Origin: Bradyrhizobium sp. JYMT SZCCT0180
GTDB lineage: Bacteria > Pseudomonadota > Alphaproteobacteria > Rhizobiales > Xanthobacteraceae
DNA length: 42,808 nt
NCBI RefSeq assembly: GCF_018130165.1
Contig: NZ_JAFCLZ010000042.1
Span: 1 to 42,808 of the forward strand
Reading direction: 5' to 3'
The notes beneath the pieces are model-generated. The model searched no databases, was not told the origin of the DNA, and was given only the letters and a program-made list of their open reading frames with translations. How positions within the stretch are numbered: position 1 is the first letter of the stretch; every line of letters begins with the position of its first letter. Made by a program: the position numbers and the translations under genes. This document shows positions 16,806 through 24,319 of the stretch, piece by piece.

Positions 16806-17024
16806 ATGAGCAATTCCCTGAATCAGAACACGGGCGCTGACTGCGAAATCCTCAGCCTCGCGCAACTCGAAGGCGTCAGCGGCGGCCGCATCGGCGGCGG
16901 CCTGTTCGGCGACAAGGTCGTCATCATCGGCTGCACGACGCAGCCCCCGTTCGGCGGCTATCCCCCGGGAACGGTCACCTGGAATCCCTGGATCGGCCAG
17001 CCGTATCCGACGCCGATTTTCTAA
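16806..17024 (+). CDS. Double-glycine leader peptide (bacteriocin-like), 72 aa
   Basis: I use the ATG at 16806 because AGGA ends six bases before it; the ATG at 16800 touches that site. The leader is about residues 1-28 with EILSLAQLEGVSGG, the E-L-x-x-L-x-x-V-S-GG pattern of GG-type bacteriocin leaders. The mature part (about 44 residues) starts RIGGGLFGDK, contains one cysteine (IIGCTTQPP) and is rich in Pro, Gly and Trp. No exporter or immunity protein is adjacent. See also 549-749 and 39795-39938. Confidence 0.7.
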   Translation: MSNSLNQNTGADCEILSLAQLEGVSGGRIGGGLFGDKVVIIGCTTQPPFGGYPPGTVTWNPWIGQPYPTPIF

Positions 17025-17042
17025 GAGCTTGACCTACCTTCA

Positions 17043-17130
17043 GTCATGGCCGGGCTTGACCCGGCCATCCACGTCTTTCTTGTTTGGTGGAAGCCAAGAC
17101 GTGGATGCCCGGCACAAGGCCGGGCATGAC
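17043..17130. repeat. Palindromic repeat, GTCATGGCCGGGC family
   Basis: GTCATGGCCGGGCTTG at the left pairs with CAAGGCCGGGCATGAC at the right, with inner CCATCCACGTCTT/AAGACGTGGATG arms. It directly follows the GG peptide stop and could act as its transcript end. Confidence 0.85.
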
Positions 17131-17216
17131 GAGTTTTGCTACAAAGAGCGGTTGCCGTTGCGGGCCTGACGAGGCGCGCGCGCAAAGCCTGCGGCTACAC
17201 CAGCCGACGACGCCGA

Positions 17217-18281
17217 TCACGCCGAGCCGGACCCGCTCCCCACGATCTTCTCGCTCAGCTTCTGATCGACCACCTGCACCGTGTTGTCGATCTCGGCGTT
17301 GGGCGCGCCGAGCTGATGCGAAATCAGCTTCACCAGCAAGTCGACCCGCTCGATGAACGGCGCGCCAGCGGCCACGGCGCGGGCCGCCGATGACGGCTTG
17401 AGCAGGCTTTCCGCCGCCTTGGCATATTTCTCGAAAGGCACCTGATCGGTCGGGTCGGCGCCGAGACGCCGCGCGATGCCGTCGACATGGTCATAGATCG
17501 ATCGCGACAGTTTCAGATCACCATGCACCGCGTCGCGGATCGACTGCGGCTCGTTCGGCGTGATGCAGCGGTAATTGCCGGTCAGCAGCATCGACCATTT
17601 GGCCAGCGGCACGAACAGCGAGTCGAACACCTTGAGCTTGACCGGCACGTCCTGGCCATCCAGCTTCACCGCATCGATGTCGGCTTCCAGCTCGCGCAGC
17701 AGCTTATTGTGTTGCTCGTCTTCGAATGCCGCTGCCTTGAAGTTTGTCGGCAGGCCGACATGAAGGATGTTCGCGGCCTCATCCGGCGGGCGGAAGGCCT
17801 GCGGGTCGGGCGAGCAGAGCGACACCAGTCCCGGCTTGAAGCGCTCCCAGACCAGCGCGTTGGTGTAGGCCTCTTCGAGGTCCATGTCCGCCAGTGCGGG
17901 GATCCGCTTGAGATAGGGCAGCGGCGGCATGTTCATGATCGACAGACAAGGCAGCTTCGCCTCGGCGATCTTGATCATCAGAACCCGGATGGTGTGGTTG
18001 GTGTATTGCGGCTCCTGCATCGCAAGGCCAACCAGGTCGTAACGGGACAGGTCGACCTCGGCAGGCGTGACTGCGTCGAGCTTGCCCGGCAGGTCGCGCG
18101 AGAAGATCGCCCGGTGCGCCTTCTCGTCGCGCAGCTTGATGCGGACTTCAGTGCCCTCGCGGTTGATCAGTTCGGCCGTCTTCTTCCGGCAGACCAGAGT
18201 CACGTTGTGACCGGCCATCAATAGCTTTGTTCCCAGCAACGAGCCGTAGGAAGCTCCAAGGATCAGAATGTTGCGCGCCAT
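17217..18281 (-). CDS. PanE/ApbA-like reductase, tandem copy 1 (candidate oxalyl-CoA reductase)
   Basis: A 354-residue NAD(P)-binding protein of the ketopantoate reductase family. The Rossmann start is ILILGASYGSLLGTKLLMAG, and a Lys-Asn pair fitting the family active site lies in LAKWSMLLTGNYRC (about 227-240). It is not expected to be the vitamin-pathway PanE: it sits in an oxalate locus and an oxalate-type operator lies upstream at 18453-18469. In Methylobacterium extorquens the PanE2 protein of an oxalate locus reduces oxalyl-CoA to glyoxylate; the same role here is an inference. By eye it differs from copy 2 at 49 of the first 346 positions (about 86% identical). The two differ completely in the last ten residues or so. 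Confidence 0.75.
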   Translation of the reverse strand: MARNILILGASYGSLLGTKLLMAGHNVTLVCRKKTAELINREGTEVRIKLRDEKAHRAIFSRDLPGKLDAVTPAEVDLSRYDLVGLAMQEPQYTNHTIRVLMIKIAEAKLPCLSIMNMPPLPYLKRIPALADMDLEEAYTNALVWERFKPGLVSLCSPDPQAFRPPDEAANILHVGLPTNFKAAAFEDEQHNKLLRELEADIDAVKLDGQDVPVKLKVFDSLFVPLAKWSMLLTGNYRCITPNEPQSIRDAVHGDLKLSRSIYDHVDGIARRLGADPTDQVPFEKYAKAAESLLKPSSAARAVAAGAPFIERVDLLVKLISHQLGAPNAEIDNTVQVVDQKLSEKIVGSGSGSA

Positions 18282-18452
18282 ACTCTCTCTCTTCCACCGG
18301 TTGTGCTGGATTTTTCTTTGGATGTTCCGCCCCGCGCTGGCCTTTGAGCATTTCCGCCGACGATCCGCGTTGGGGCGGCGACGAAGCAGGCCTTACGTCA
18401 CCCGGGGCAGGCCCTTGGGGCGAGGAGCGGGCGTTGCTTATCGCAAGTCGGC

Positions 18453-18469
18453 TGGCATTACAAATGCCA
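18453..18469. promoter_or_regulatory. Oxalate-regulon operator O1, TGGCATTACAAATGCCA
   Basis: Perfect 6-bp arms TGGCAT/ATGCCA with a 5-base centre, differing at two bases from O7 at 30337. It lies 171 bases before panE-like copy 1. Copy 2 has no such site directly upstream. Confidence 0.65.
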
Positions 18470-18491
18470 ATTGGGCCAGAGCGGCCCCGTT

Positions 18492-18560
18492 TTACTGCCG
18501 GAATTCGTTCGTCAGCTTGCCGATGCCGTCGATCGCGACGGTCACCGTGTAGACCGGCTG
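18492..18560 (-). pseudogene. Possible remnant of a fumarylacetoacetate-hydrolase-type gene (3' end only)
   Basis: On the minus strand a frame reads QPVYTVTVAIDGIGKLTNEF and ends in TAA. FAH-family proteins typically end in a segment of this form (V-x-V-x-I-D/E-G-I-G-x-L-x-N). Only about 22 codons remain; upstream the frame runs into the end of panE-like copy 2. It may be a scar of the rearrangement that duplicated the reductase. Short, so tentative. Confidence 0.35.
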
Positions 18561-18574
18561 AGCGCTTTCTCGAA

Positions 18575-19654
18575 CTAGGTTTGGAGCGCGTCACTGCGGG
18601 CCGGTTCCGGCAGTTTGATCCCCTCGTTCAGTTTTTGATCTACGGTCTGAACCGTGCGGTCGATCTCGGCATTGGGTATGCCGAGCTGATGCGAAATCAA
18701 CTTCACCAGGAGGTCGACCCGCTCGATGAACGGCGCGCCGCTGGACACCGCACGCGCTGCCGACGATGGCTTTAGAAGGCTTTCGGCCGCCTTGGCATAT
18801 TTTGCGAAGGGCACCTGATCCTTTGGGTCCGCCCCCAGACGTTGGGCAATGGCATCGACGTGGTCATAGATCGACTGCGAGAGCGACAGATCATCGTATA
18901 CCGCGTCGCGGATCGACCTCGGTCCGTTCAGCGTCACGCAGCGGTAATTCCCGGTTAGCAGCATCGACCACTTTGCCAGCGGGACGAACAGTGAATCGAA
19001 CACCCTGAGCTTCACCGGAACGTCCAACCCATCGAGCTTCACCGCGTCGATGTCGGCTTCCAGCTCGCGCAGCATGGCGTTGTGCTTCTCGTCCTCGAAG
19101 GTTGTGGCCTTGAAGTTCGTCGGCAGGCCGACATGAAGGACATTCGCCGGCTCTTCCGGCGGCCGGAACGCCTGCGGATCGGGCGAGCAGAGCGATACCA
19201 GTCCCGGCTCGAACCGCTCCCATACAACCGCATTGGTATAGGCCGCTTCCAGATTGGTTTCCGCCAGTGCCGGGATCCGCTTGAGGTACGGCAGCGGCGG
19301 CATGTTCATGATCGACAGACAGGGCAGCTTCGCCTCGGCGATCTCGATCATCAGGACCTTGATCGCATGGTCGGAGTATTGCGGTTCCTGCATCGCAAGG
19401 CCGACCAGATCATAACGCGACAGGTCGACGTCGGCGGGCGTGGCCGCGTCCAGCTTTCCCGGCAGATCGCGCGAAAAGATCGCCCGGTGCGCCGCCTCCT
19501 CACGCAGCTTGATACGAACTTCGGTGCCGTCGCGATTGATGAGTTCGGCGGTATTGTTCCGGCAAACCAAGGTCACGTTGTGACCCGCCATCAAGAACTT
19601 CGTCGCCAGCAATGAGCCATAAGAGGCTCCAAGTATCAGAATGTTGCGCGCCAT
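18575..19654 (-). CDS. PanE/ApbA-like reductase, tandem copy 2
   Basis: A 359-residue paralogue of the gene at 17217-18281, about 86% identical up to residue 346, with a different tail (LPEPARSDALQT). The Rossmann loop and the LAKWSMLLTGNYRC active-site region are unchanged. Both copies share the leader GGTGGAAGAGAGAGT/GGTGGAAGAGAGT just before ATGGCGCGC, so the duplication included the translation start. Its nearest upstream operator is O2 (20344), beyond the CBS gene, so it may be read from the CBS promoter. Reaction proposed as for copy 1. Confidence 0.72.
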   Translation of the reverse strand: MARNILILGASYGSLLATKFLMAGHNVTLVCRNNTAELINRDGTEVRIKLREEAAHRAIFSRDLPGKLDAATPADVDLSRYDLVGLAMQEPQYSDHAIKVLMIEIAEAKLPCLSIMNMPPLPYLKRIPALAETNLEAAYTNAVVWERFEPGLVSLCSPDPQAFRPPEEPANVLHVGLPTNFKATTFEDEKHNAMLRELEADIDAVKLDGLDVPVKLRVFDSLFVPLAKWSMLLTGNYRCVTLNGPRSIRDAVYDDLSLSQSIYDHVDAIAQRLGADPKDQVPFAKYAKAAESLLKPSSAARAVSSGAPFIERVDLLVKLISHQLGIPNAEIDRTVQTVDQKLNEGIKLPEPARSDALQT

Positions 19655-19881
19655 ACTCTCTCTTCCACCGATGCTAGAATTTCAATCGAAGCCACGCTCG
19701 AAACTTCCGTATGAGGCTCCTAGGCCTGCTCTTAGGTCTTCGCGGGCGAAGGAACGGCGTAGACCCAAGCCCCTTCATCGGTCCTTTTTGTCGGCGCACC
19801 GCTCCTGCGGCGCAGGTGTACAAACGCCGTTTGCGACAGAGCTAAAACGTGTGGTGCGGTGCGGCGATCCGAAGCCGAATG

Positions 19882-20310
19882 TCAGGCCGAAATGGCCAGC
19901 TGAGCGTTGGCTTCCTCGTCGAACGCGGTCGAGATGTCACGGATGCTGACGACGCCGATCAGGCTGTAATTCTCGAGCACCGGCACATGGCGGATGTGGT
20001 GCCTGTTCATGAGATGGCGAACGTGCTCGAGCGAATCCTGCGAACTGCACGACACCAGCTGCTGCACCGAGATGAATTGCGAAACCTTGAGATTGGCGCC
20101 GGCGGCGCCGTACTCGGCGATTGCGCGAACGACGTCGCGCTCGGTGAACATGCCGACCGCCGTATTGCCCTCGGTGCGAACGACATCCTTGACCACGAGC
20201 GCGCTGATATTGCTGGAGCGCATCAGTTGCGCGGCGATGGCAACCGTCTCGTTCATGCGAACCGTTGCGACACGGGCGGCTTTCTTGCGCAGGATATCTC
20301 CGACTTGCAT
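19882..20310 (-). CDS. Two-CBS-domain protein
   Basis: A 142-residue protein made of a Bateman pair: CBS1 at about 7-62 (VAIAAQLMRSSNISALVVKD, GMFTERDVVRAI) and CBS2 at about 75-132 (LEHVRHLMNRHHIRHVPVLE, GVVSIRDI). Such pairs bind adenine nucleotides and act as regulatory modules. I start at the ATG at 20310 with GGAGG five bases upstream, not at 20361, which would run through the operator at 20344-20360. That operator places it in the oxalate regulon. It may sense energy state for transport or metabolism, which is an inference. Confidence 0.88.
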   Translation of the reverse strand: MQVGDILRKKAARVATVRMNETVAIAAQLMRSSNISALVVKDVVRTEGNTAVGMFTERDVVRAIAEYGAAGANLKVSQFISVQQLVSCSSQDSLEHVRHLMNRHHIRHVPVLENYSLIGVVSIRDISTAFDEEANAQLAISA

Positions 20311-20343
20311 GGCAACCTCCTTGGGGTGGATTATGCGCAATTC

Positions 20344-20360
20344 TGGTATACATAATACCA
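20344..20360. promoter_or_regulatory. Oxalate-regulon operator O2, TGGTATACATAATACCA
   Basis: Perfect arms TGGTAT/ATACCA with a 5-base centre, 33 bases before the CBS gene. Confidence 0.65.
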
Positions 20361-20493
20361 TAAGTCAACACGAAAAGGGCAGGTCACGGGCAAGACGTGT
20401 CGATAGAAATAGGCAGTATTGTTGACGTTTTTCGGCGCAGGCGCTCGGCGCGTACCGTCGGCACGGGTTGGCTCGGTTGTCTGAAATTACCTC

Positions 20494-20510
20494 AGGTATA
20501 CCAGACCGGA
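20494..20510. promoter_or_regulatory. Possible half operator, AGGTATACCAGACCGGA
   Basis: The left half GGTATACCAGA matches the operator family (compare O5) but the right arm is lost. It lies in the same CBS-oxlT gap as O2. Confidence 0.3.
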
Positions 20511-20524
20511 TGTCCTCAATAACA

Positions 20525-20556
20525 AAGCGCGCCCATCCCGGGGGATGAGCGCGCTT
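20525..20556 (-). terminator. Hairpin after oxlT
   Basis: Arms AAGCGCGC-C-CATCCC and GGGATG-A-GCGCGCTT form a strong hairpin 24 bases beyond the oxlT stop. The following minus-strand bases TTTGTTATT are a weak T-tract. Confidence 0.55.
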
Positions 20557-20579
20557 GTCGTCGGATCAGGTAGGTCAGG

Positions 20580-21872
20580 TTAGGTGGACGCCTTTGCGTT
20601 CGCGACCACCACCTTGCGCCACGGCTTGAGCACGAAGATCGCCAGCAGCGAAGCGAGGATGTTGGCGCCCGCCGCGATGATGAACACGCTGTCCCAGGTG
20701 CCGGACGATTGCTGCATGTAGTTCGCGATTGGCACCAGCAGGGCTGCCGTGCCCTTTGCCGTATAGAGCAGGCCGGCATTGGTGGTCGCGAATTTGGCGC
20801 CGAACGTGTCGGTGCAGGTCGAGGGGAACAGCGAGTAGATCTCGCCCCAGGCAAAGAACACGAAGCCCGACAGCAGCACGAACCAGATCGGATCGTGGCC
20901 CCACATGTACAGCGCCCAGATGCCGACGCCTTCCATGCCGAAGGCGATGAACATGGTGTTCTCGCGGCCGATCATGTCGGAGATCCAGCCGAAGAACGGT
21001 CGGGTCAGACCGTTGAGGACACGGTCGATGGTGGCGGCGAACGTCACCGCGGTCATCGTTACCGCCATCAGCGTCACCGGTACGCTGTCGACCTTCCAGT
21101 CAACGGCGATCGGCTTGAGGTTGGCGGTGACCATCAATCCGCCGGCGCCCACGATCACGAACATGAAATACATCAGCCAGAAGATCGGCTGGCGGATCAC
21201 CTCGGTCGGCGCATAGTTGCGGCGGCTCTGGATCACGTTGGCGTTCTGGATCACGGCCGGGACTTGCCCTGCTTTCGGCGAGAACATCAGGAAGGCGAGC
21301 AGCACGATGATGATGCCTTGTCCGAGACCGAAATAGAGGAAGGTGGTCTGGAAGCCGGAGTCCTTGATCATCGCCTGGATCGGGGCGACCGTCAGCGCGG
21401 AGCCGGCGCCGAAGCCGGCCGCGGTGATGCCGGCGGCGAGGCCGCGCTTGTCGGGAAACCATTTCAGCGCGTTGCCGACGCAGGTGCCGTAGACGCCACC
21501 GGCGCCGATGCCCGCGATGATCATGCCGAGATAGAAGCCGTTGAGCGTTTCTGCCTGCGCGTTGATCGCCCAGCCGACGGCGCAGAGGACGCCACCGACG
21601 AGAACCACGATGCGCGGGCCGTATTTATCGACGAACCAGCCTTCGACCGGCACCAGCCAGGTTTCGAACAAGACGAAGAGCGTGAACGCCCACTGGATCG
21701 ACGCGCGATCCCAACCGAATTTTTTCTGGATGTCGGGGACGAAGAATGTCCAGCCGTATTGGTAGTTCGCGATCATCACCATGGCGGCGACGCCGATCGC
21801 CAATTGCGTCCAGCGGTAGGTATCGCTGACGCGGGCTACTGTAGGGGCCGCTCCTTGAACTGTGTCCGTCAT
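20580..21872 (-). CDS. oxlT: Oxalate/formate antiporter-type MFS transporter
   Basis: A 430-residue major facilitator protein with about 12 membrane segments, of the OxlT family that exchanges oxalate for formate across the inner membrane. Features include VDKYGPR in the loop 2-3 region, NGLTRPFFGWISD and GLLYTAKGTAALLVP. The charged pair R292/K374 (numbered from the first of the two start ATGs) is spaced 82 apart, close to the substrate-binding Arg272 and Lys355 of Oxalobacter OxlT. There are two adjacent ATGs; AGGAGG ends four bases before the second (21872), which I prefer. Operator O3 lies about 50 bases upstream. Confidence 0.85.
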   Translation of the reverse strand: MTDTVQGAAPTVARVSDTYRWTQLAIGVAAMVMIANYQYGWTFFVPDIQKKFGWDRASIQWAFTLFVLFETWLVPVEGWFVDKYGPRIVVLVGGVLCAVGWAINAQAETLNGFYLGMIIAGIGAGGVYGTCVGNALKWFPDKRGLAAGITAAGFGAGSALTVAPIQAMIKDSGFQTTFLYFGLGQGIIIVLLAFLMFSPKAGQVPAVIQNANVIQSRRNYAPTEVIRQPIFWLMYFMFVIVGAGGLMVTANLKPIAVDWKVDSVPVTLMAVTMTAVTFAATIDRVLNGLTRPFFGWISDMIGRENTMFIAFGMEGVGIWALYMWGHDPIWFVLLSGFVFFAWGEIYSLFPSTCTDTFGAKFATTNAGLLYTAKGTAALLVPIANYMQQSSGTWDSVFIIAAGANILASLLAIFVLKPWRKVVVANAKAST

Positions 21873-21924
21873 CATTCCTCCTATGTGCGCTGTTCTATCG
21901 CCCGACAGCTCTAAGGGAGGAGTT

Positions 21925-21941
21925 TGGTATACGATATGCCA
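21925..21941. promoter_or_regulatory. Oxalate-regulon operator O3, TGGTATACGATATGCCA
   Basis: Arms TGGTAT/ATGCCA, about 50 bases before oxlT. Confidence 0.7.
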
Positions 21942-22029
21942 GTAGGCAAGAGAAATCTTGACTAGATGTCGCAGGCTAGTCGATTTTTTCGTGGATGTCT
22001 CTTTCTCGATCTTTTTGGAAAATGCTGGA

Positions 22030-22073
22030 TGTAAAAAGACTTAGCCGCCGGATCGCTTGGCGATCCGGCGGCT
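22030..22073 (-). terminator. Rho-independent terminator after tctA
   Basis: A perfect 14-bp stem AGCCGCCGGATCGC with loop TTG (22043-22073) is followed on the minus strand by AAGTCTTTTTAC. It lies about 40 bases beyond the tctA stop and separates tctCBA from oxlT. Confidence 0.8.
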
Positions 22074-22114
22074 TTACAAGGTTGAAAAATATTTTCGTCT
22101 GGTATTTTTAGCCG

Positions 22115-23617
22115 TCAGGCGACCGAATGGGGACGCAGCCGGCTGTAGCCTTCCTGGATCGCGGACCAGAACAGCGCGATCAGTCCAAGCACCATGATCG
22201 TGCCGACCAGCGAGTTCGAGAAGAACACGCCGAGCGAACCCTGCGATCCCAGCAGCGATTGCCGGAAGGCTTCCTCCGCCTTGTCGCCGAGCACGATGGC
22301 AAGCACGAGAGGGGCGAGGGGATAGTTGCACTTCTTCAGGAGATAGCCGACCACGCCGAACACCAGCATCAGCACGACGTCGAAGGTCGAGCTGTGGACC
22401 GAATAGGCGCCGATCGCGCACAGCACCAGAATGAGCGGCGCGATGATGCTGAACGGCACGCGCAGGATGGCGGCGAAGATCGGCACGCAGGTCAGCACGA
22501 CGATCAGGCCGACGAGATTGCCGAGATACATCGAGGCGATCAGACCCCAGACGAATTCCTTCTGCTCGACGAACAGCATCGGGCCGGGCTGCAGGCCCCA
22601 GATCAAGAGGCCGCCGAGCAGCACGGCCGCGGTCGGCGAACCGGGCACACCGAGCGACAGCATCGGCAGCAACGCCGCGGTACCGGCCGCATGCGCCGCG
22701 GTCTCCGGCGCGACCACTCCCTCGATCTCGCCTTTGCCGAAATTCTTGCCGTTCTTGGAGACTCGCTTGGCGATACCGTAGCTCATGAACGACGCCGGTG
22801 TGGCGCCTGCGGGCGTCACGCCCATCCAGCAGCCGATCAGGCAGGATCGCAGCGACGTCACCCAATACTTCGGCATCTCCTTCCACGTCTGCAGGACGAC
22901 GCGCAGGTCGATCTTCGCCTTGCCGCCGCGGAACGCCAAACCTTCTTCCATGGTCAGCAGGATCTCGCCGATGCCGAACAGGCCGATGACGGCGATCAGG
23001 AAGTCGAAGCCGTTGAGCAGTTCAGTCGACCCAAATGTCAGGCGCAATTGTCCGGTGATGGAATCGAGGCCGACCGCCGCCAGCGCAAAGCCGATCATCA
23101 TCGCGGCGATGGTCTTGAATGGCGGCTCCTTACTCAAGCCGACGAAACTGCAGAACGCCAGGAAGTAGACCGCGAATTTTTCCGCTGGACCGAAGCGTAA
23201 CGCAAAACTTGCGACCAGCGGCGCGACCAGCGTGATCATGACGACGGCGAACAGCGCGCCGACGAACGAGGAGGTGAAGGCGGCGGTCAGCGCTTCGCCG
23301 GCCTTGCCCTTCTGCGCCATCGGATAGCCGTCGAACGTGGTCGCCACCGACCAGGGTTCACCGGGTATGTTGAACAGGATGGATGTGATGGCGCCGCCGA
23401 ACAACGCGCCCCAGTAGATGCAGGACAGCATGATGATCGCCGATGTCGGCGGCATGCTGAAGGTCAGCGGCAACAGGATCGCGACGCCGTTGGCGCCGCC
23501 CAATCCCGGCAGCACGCCGATGATGACGCCGAGCACGATGCCCAGGATCATCACCATGATGTTGAAAGGCTGCAGGGCTACCGCAAAGCCGTGAAACAGA
23601 TTGACGAGTTCTTCCAT
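22115..23617 (-). CDS. tctA: Tripartite tricarboxylate transporter, large permease TctA (oxalate locus)
   Basis: A 500-residue TctA permease with about 11-12 membrane segments, carrying the family blocks LPGLGGANGVAILLPLTF (34-51), FNIPGEPWSVATTFDGYP, and LSLGVPGSPTAAVLLGGLL. It works with TctB and a periplasmic TctC. It is the last gene of tctC-tctB-tctA; the 117-base gap to tctB holds a palindromic repeat (23688-23735). The substrate of TTT systems is normally a carboxylate; because operator O4 stands upstream of the operon I infer oxalate or a related small acid. Confidence 0.9.
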   Translation of the reverse strand: MEELVNLFHGFAVALQPFNIMVMILGIVLGVIIGVLPGLGGANGVAILLPLTFSMPPTSAIIMLSCIYWGALFGGAITSILFNIPGEPWSVATTFDGYPMAQKGKAGEALTAAFTSSFVGALFAVVMITLVAPLVASFALRFGPAEKFAVYFLAFCSFVGLSKEPPFKTIAAMMIGFALAAVGLDSITGQLRLTFGSTELLNGFDFLIAVIGLFGIGEILLTMEEGLAFRGGKAKIDLRVVLQTWKEMPKYWVTSLRSCLIGCWMGVTPAGATPASFMSYGIAKRVSKNGKNFGKGEIEGVVAPETAAHAAGTAALLPMLSLGVPGSPTAAVLLGGLLIWGLQPGPMLFVEQKEFVWGLIASMYLGNLVGLIVVLTCVPIFAAILRVPFSIIAPLILVLCAIGAYSVHSSTFDVVLMLVFGVVGYLLKKCNYPLAPLVLAIVLGDKAEEAFRQSLLGSQGSLGVFFSNSLVGTIMVLGLIALFWSAIQEGYSRLRPHSVA

Positions 23618-23687
23618 TGCTTCAAGTCCTGCAAGCGTGAGCTAATGACACGACAATTCCAACGACACGAGAATGCTATTCTTGTTT

Positions 23688-23735
23688 GAGCATGATCTTC
23701 TCGGAAAACCGGTACCCACTTTCCGGATCATGCTC
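23688..23735. repeat. Palindromic repeat, GAGCATGATC/GATCATGCTC family
   Basis: Arms GAGCATGATC and GATCATGCTC surround GGAAAACCGGTACCCACTTTCC. I recall this element as very common in Bradyrhizobium genomes. It lies inside the tctB-tctA gap and its edge touches the tctB stop codon. Confidence 0.8.
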
Positions 23736-24229
23736 TAGAGACCAAGCCATTCCTCGATCGGTCCCTTGGGCAGCGGGACCAGAAACCAGCGTTCGAAGAT
23801 CAGGTAGGTCGCGATCGGCATGCCGATCGCCACGGCGGCGACAATGGGCCAGCTGTACTTGCCGAGCCATCGCATGAACCAGCCGATGAAGATGATGGAA
23901 GCGAGATAGAGGCCGCTGAAGGGCATCACACCCACATAGATCGCGGTCGGTATGACGACGCTCAGCACCTGGCGCAGCTGTCCCCATTCCGCGAACAGCC
24001 CGTCGTCCCCGTCACGCAACCCGTTCCAGAGATTGATCGCGCTGGAGGCGATAATGAAGATCCCGATGTAGAACGGGAAGAAACCGGCGCGCGGTCCTTC
24101 CGCGCCCCAATTGATTCCGGCCTTGATGCTGCCGTAGACGACGATTGCGCCGAACACAGCGATCAGCATCGTGACGCCGGCTTCCACGGCCTTGTGAGTC
24201 GGGCCGGCGTGCGAGCTATTCGTAGTCAT
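23735..24229 (-). CDS. tctB: Tripartite tricarboxylate transporter, small permease TctB (oxalate locus)
   Basis: A 164-residue protein with four hydrophobic segments (about 17-37, 50-68, 88-108, 124-146), as usual for TctB. The first periplasmic loop has GAEGPRAGFFPFYIG, the typical G-P-x-x-x-P region. GGAG lies six bases before the ATG. It is the second gene of the TTT operon; the stop codon lies at the edge of the palindrome that follows. Confidence 0.88.
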   Translation of the reverse strand: MTTNSSHAGPTHKAVEAGVTMLIAVFGAIVVYGSIKAGINWGAEGPRAGFFPFYIGIFIIASSAINLWNGLRDGDDGLFAEWGQLRQVLSVVIPTAIYVGVMPFSGLYLASIIFIGWFMRWLGKYSWPIVAAVAIGMPIATYLIFERWFLVPLPKGPIEEWLGL

Positions 24230-24319
24230 TCAAACTCCATCCGGAATCACGGTTCTGGGTTCGCAGCGTTTCATGCGCTGCGCATTCGCCGGTGTACGCG
24301 ACGTTTACTTGGCTCGGTT

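Noticed and set aside
19790..19870. Possible operator AGGTGTACAAACGCCG upstream of panE-like copy 2
   Set aside because: Neither arm matches the TGG[TC]AT/AT[AG]CCA pattern well enough.
20311..20361. Longer start of the CBS gene at 20361
   Set aside because: It would translate through operator O2; GGAGG supports the ATG at 20310.
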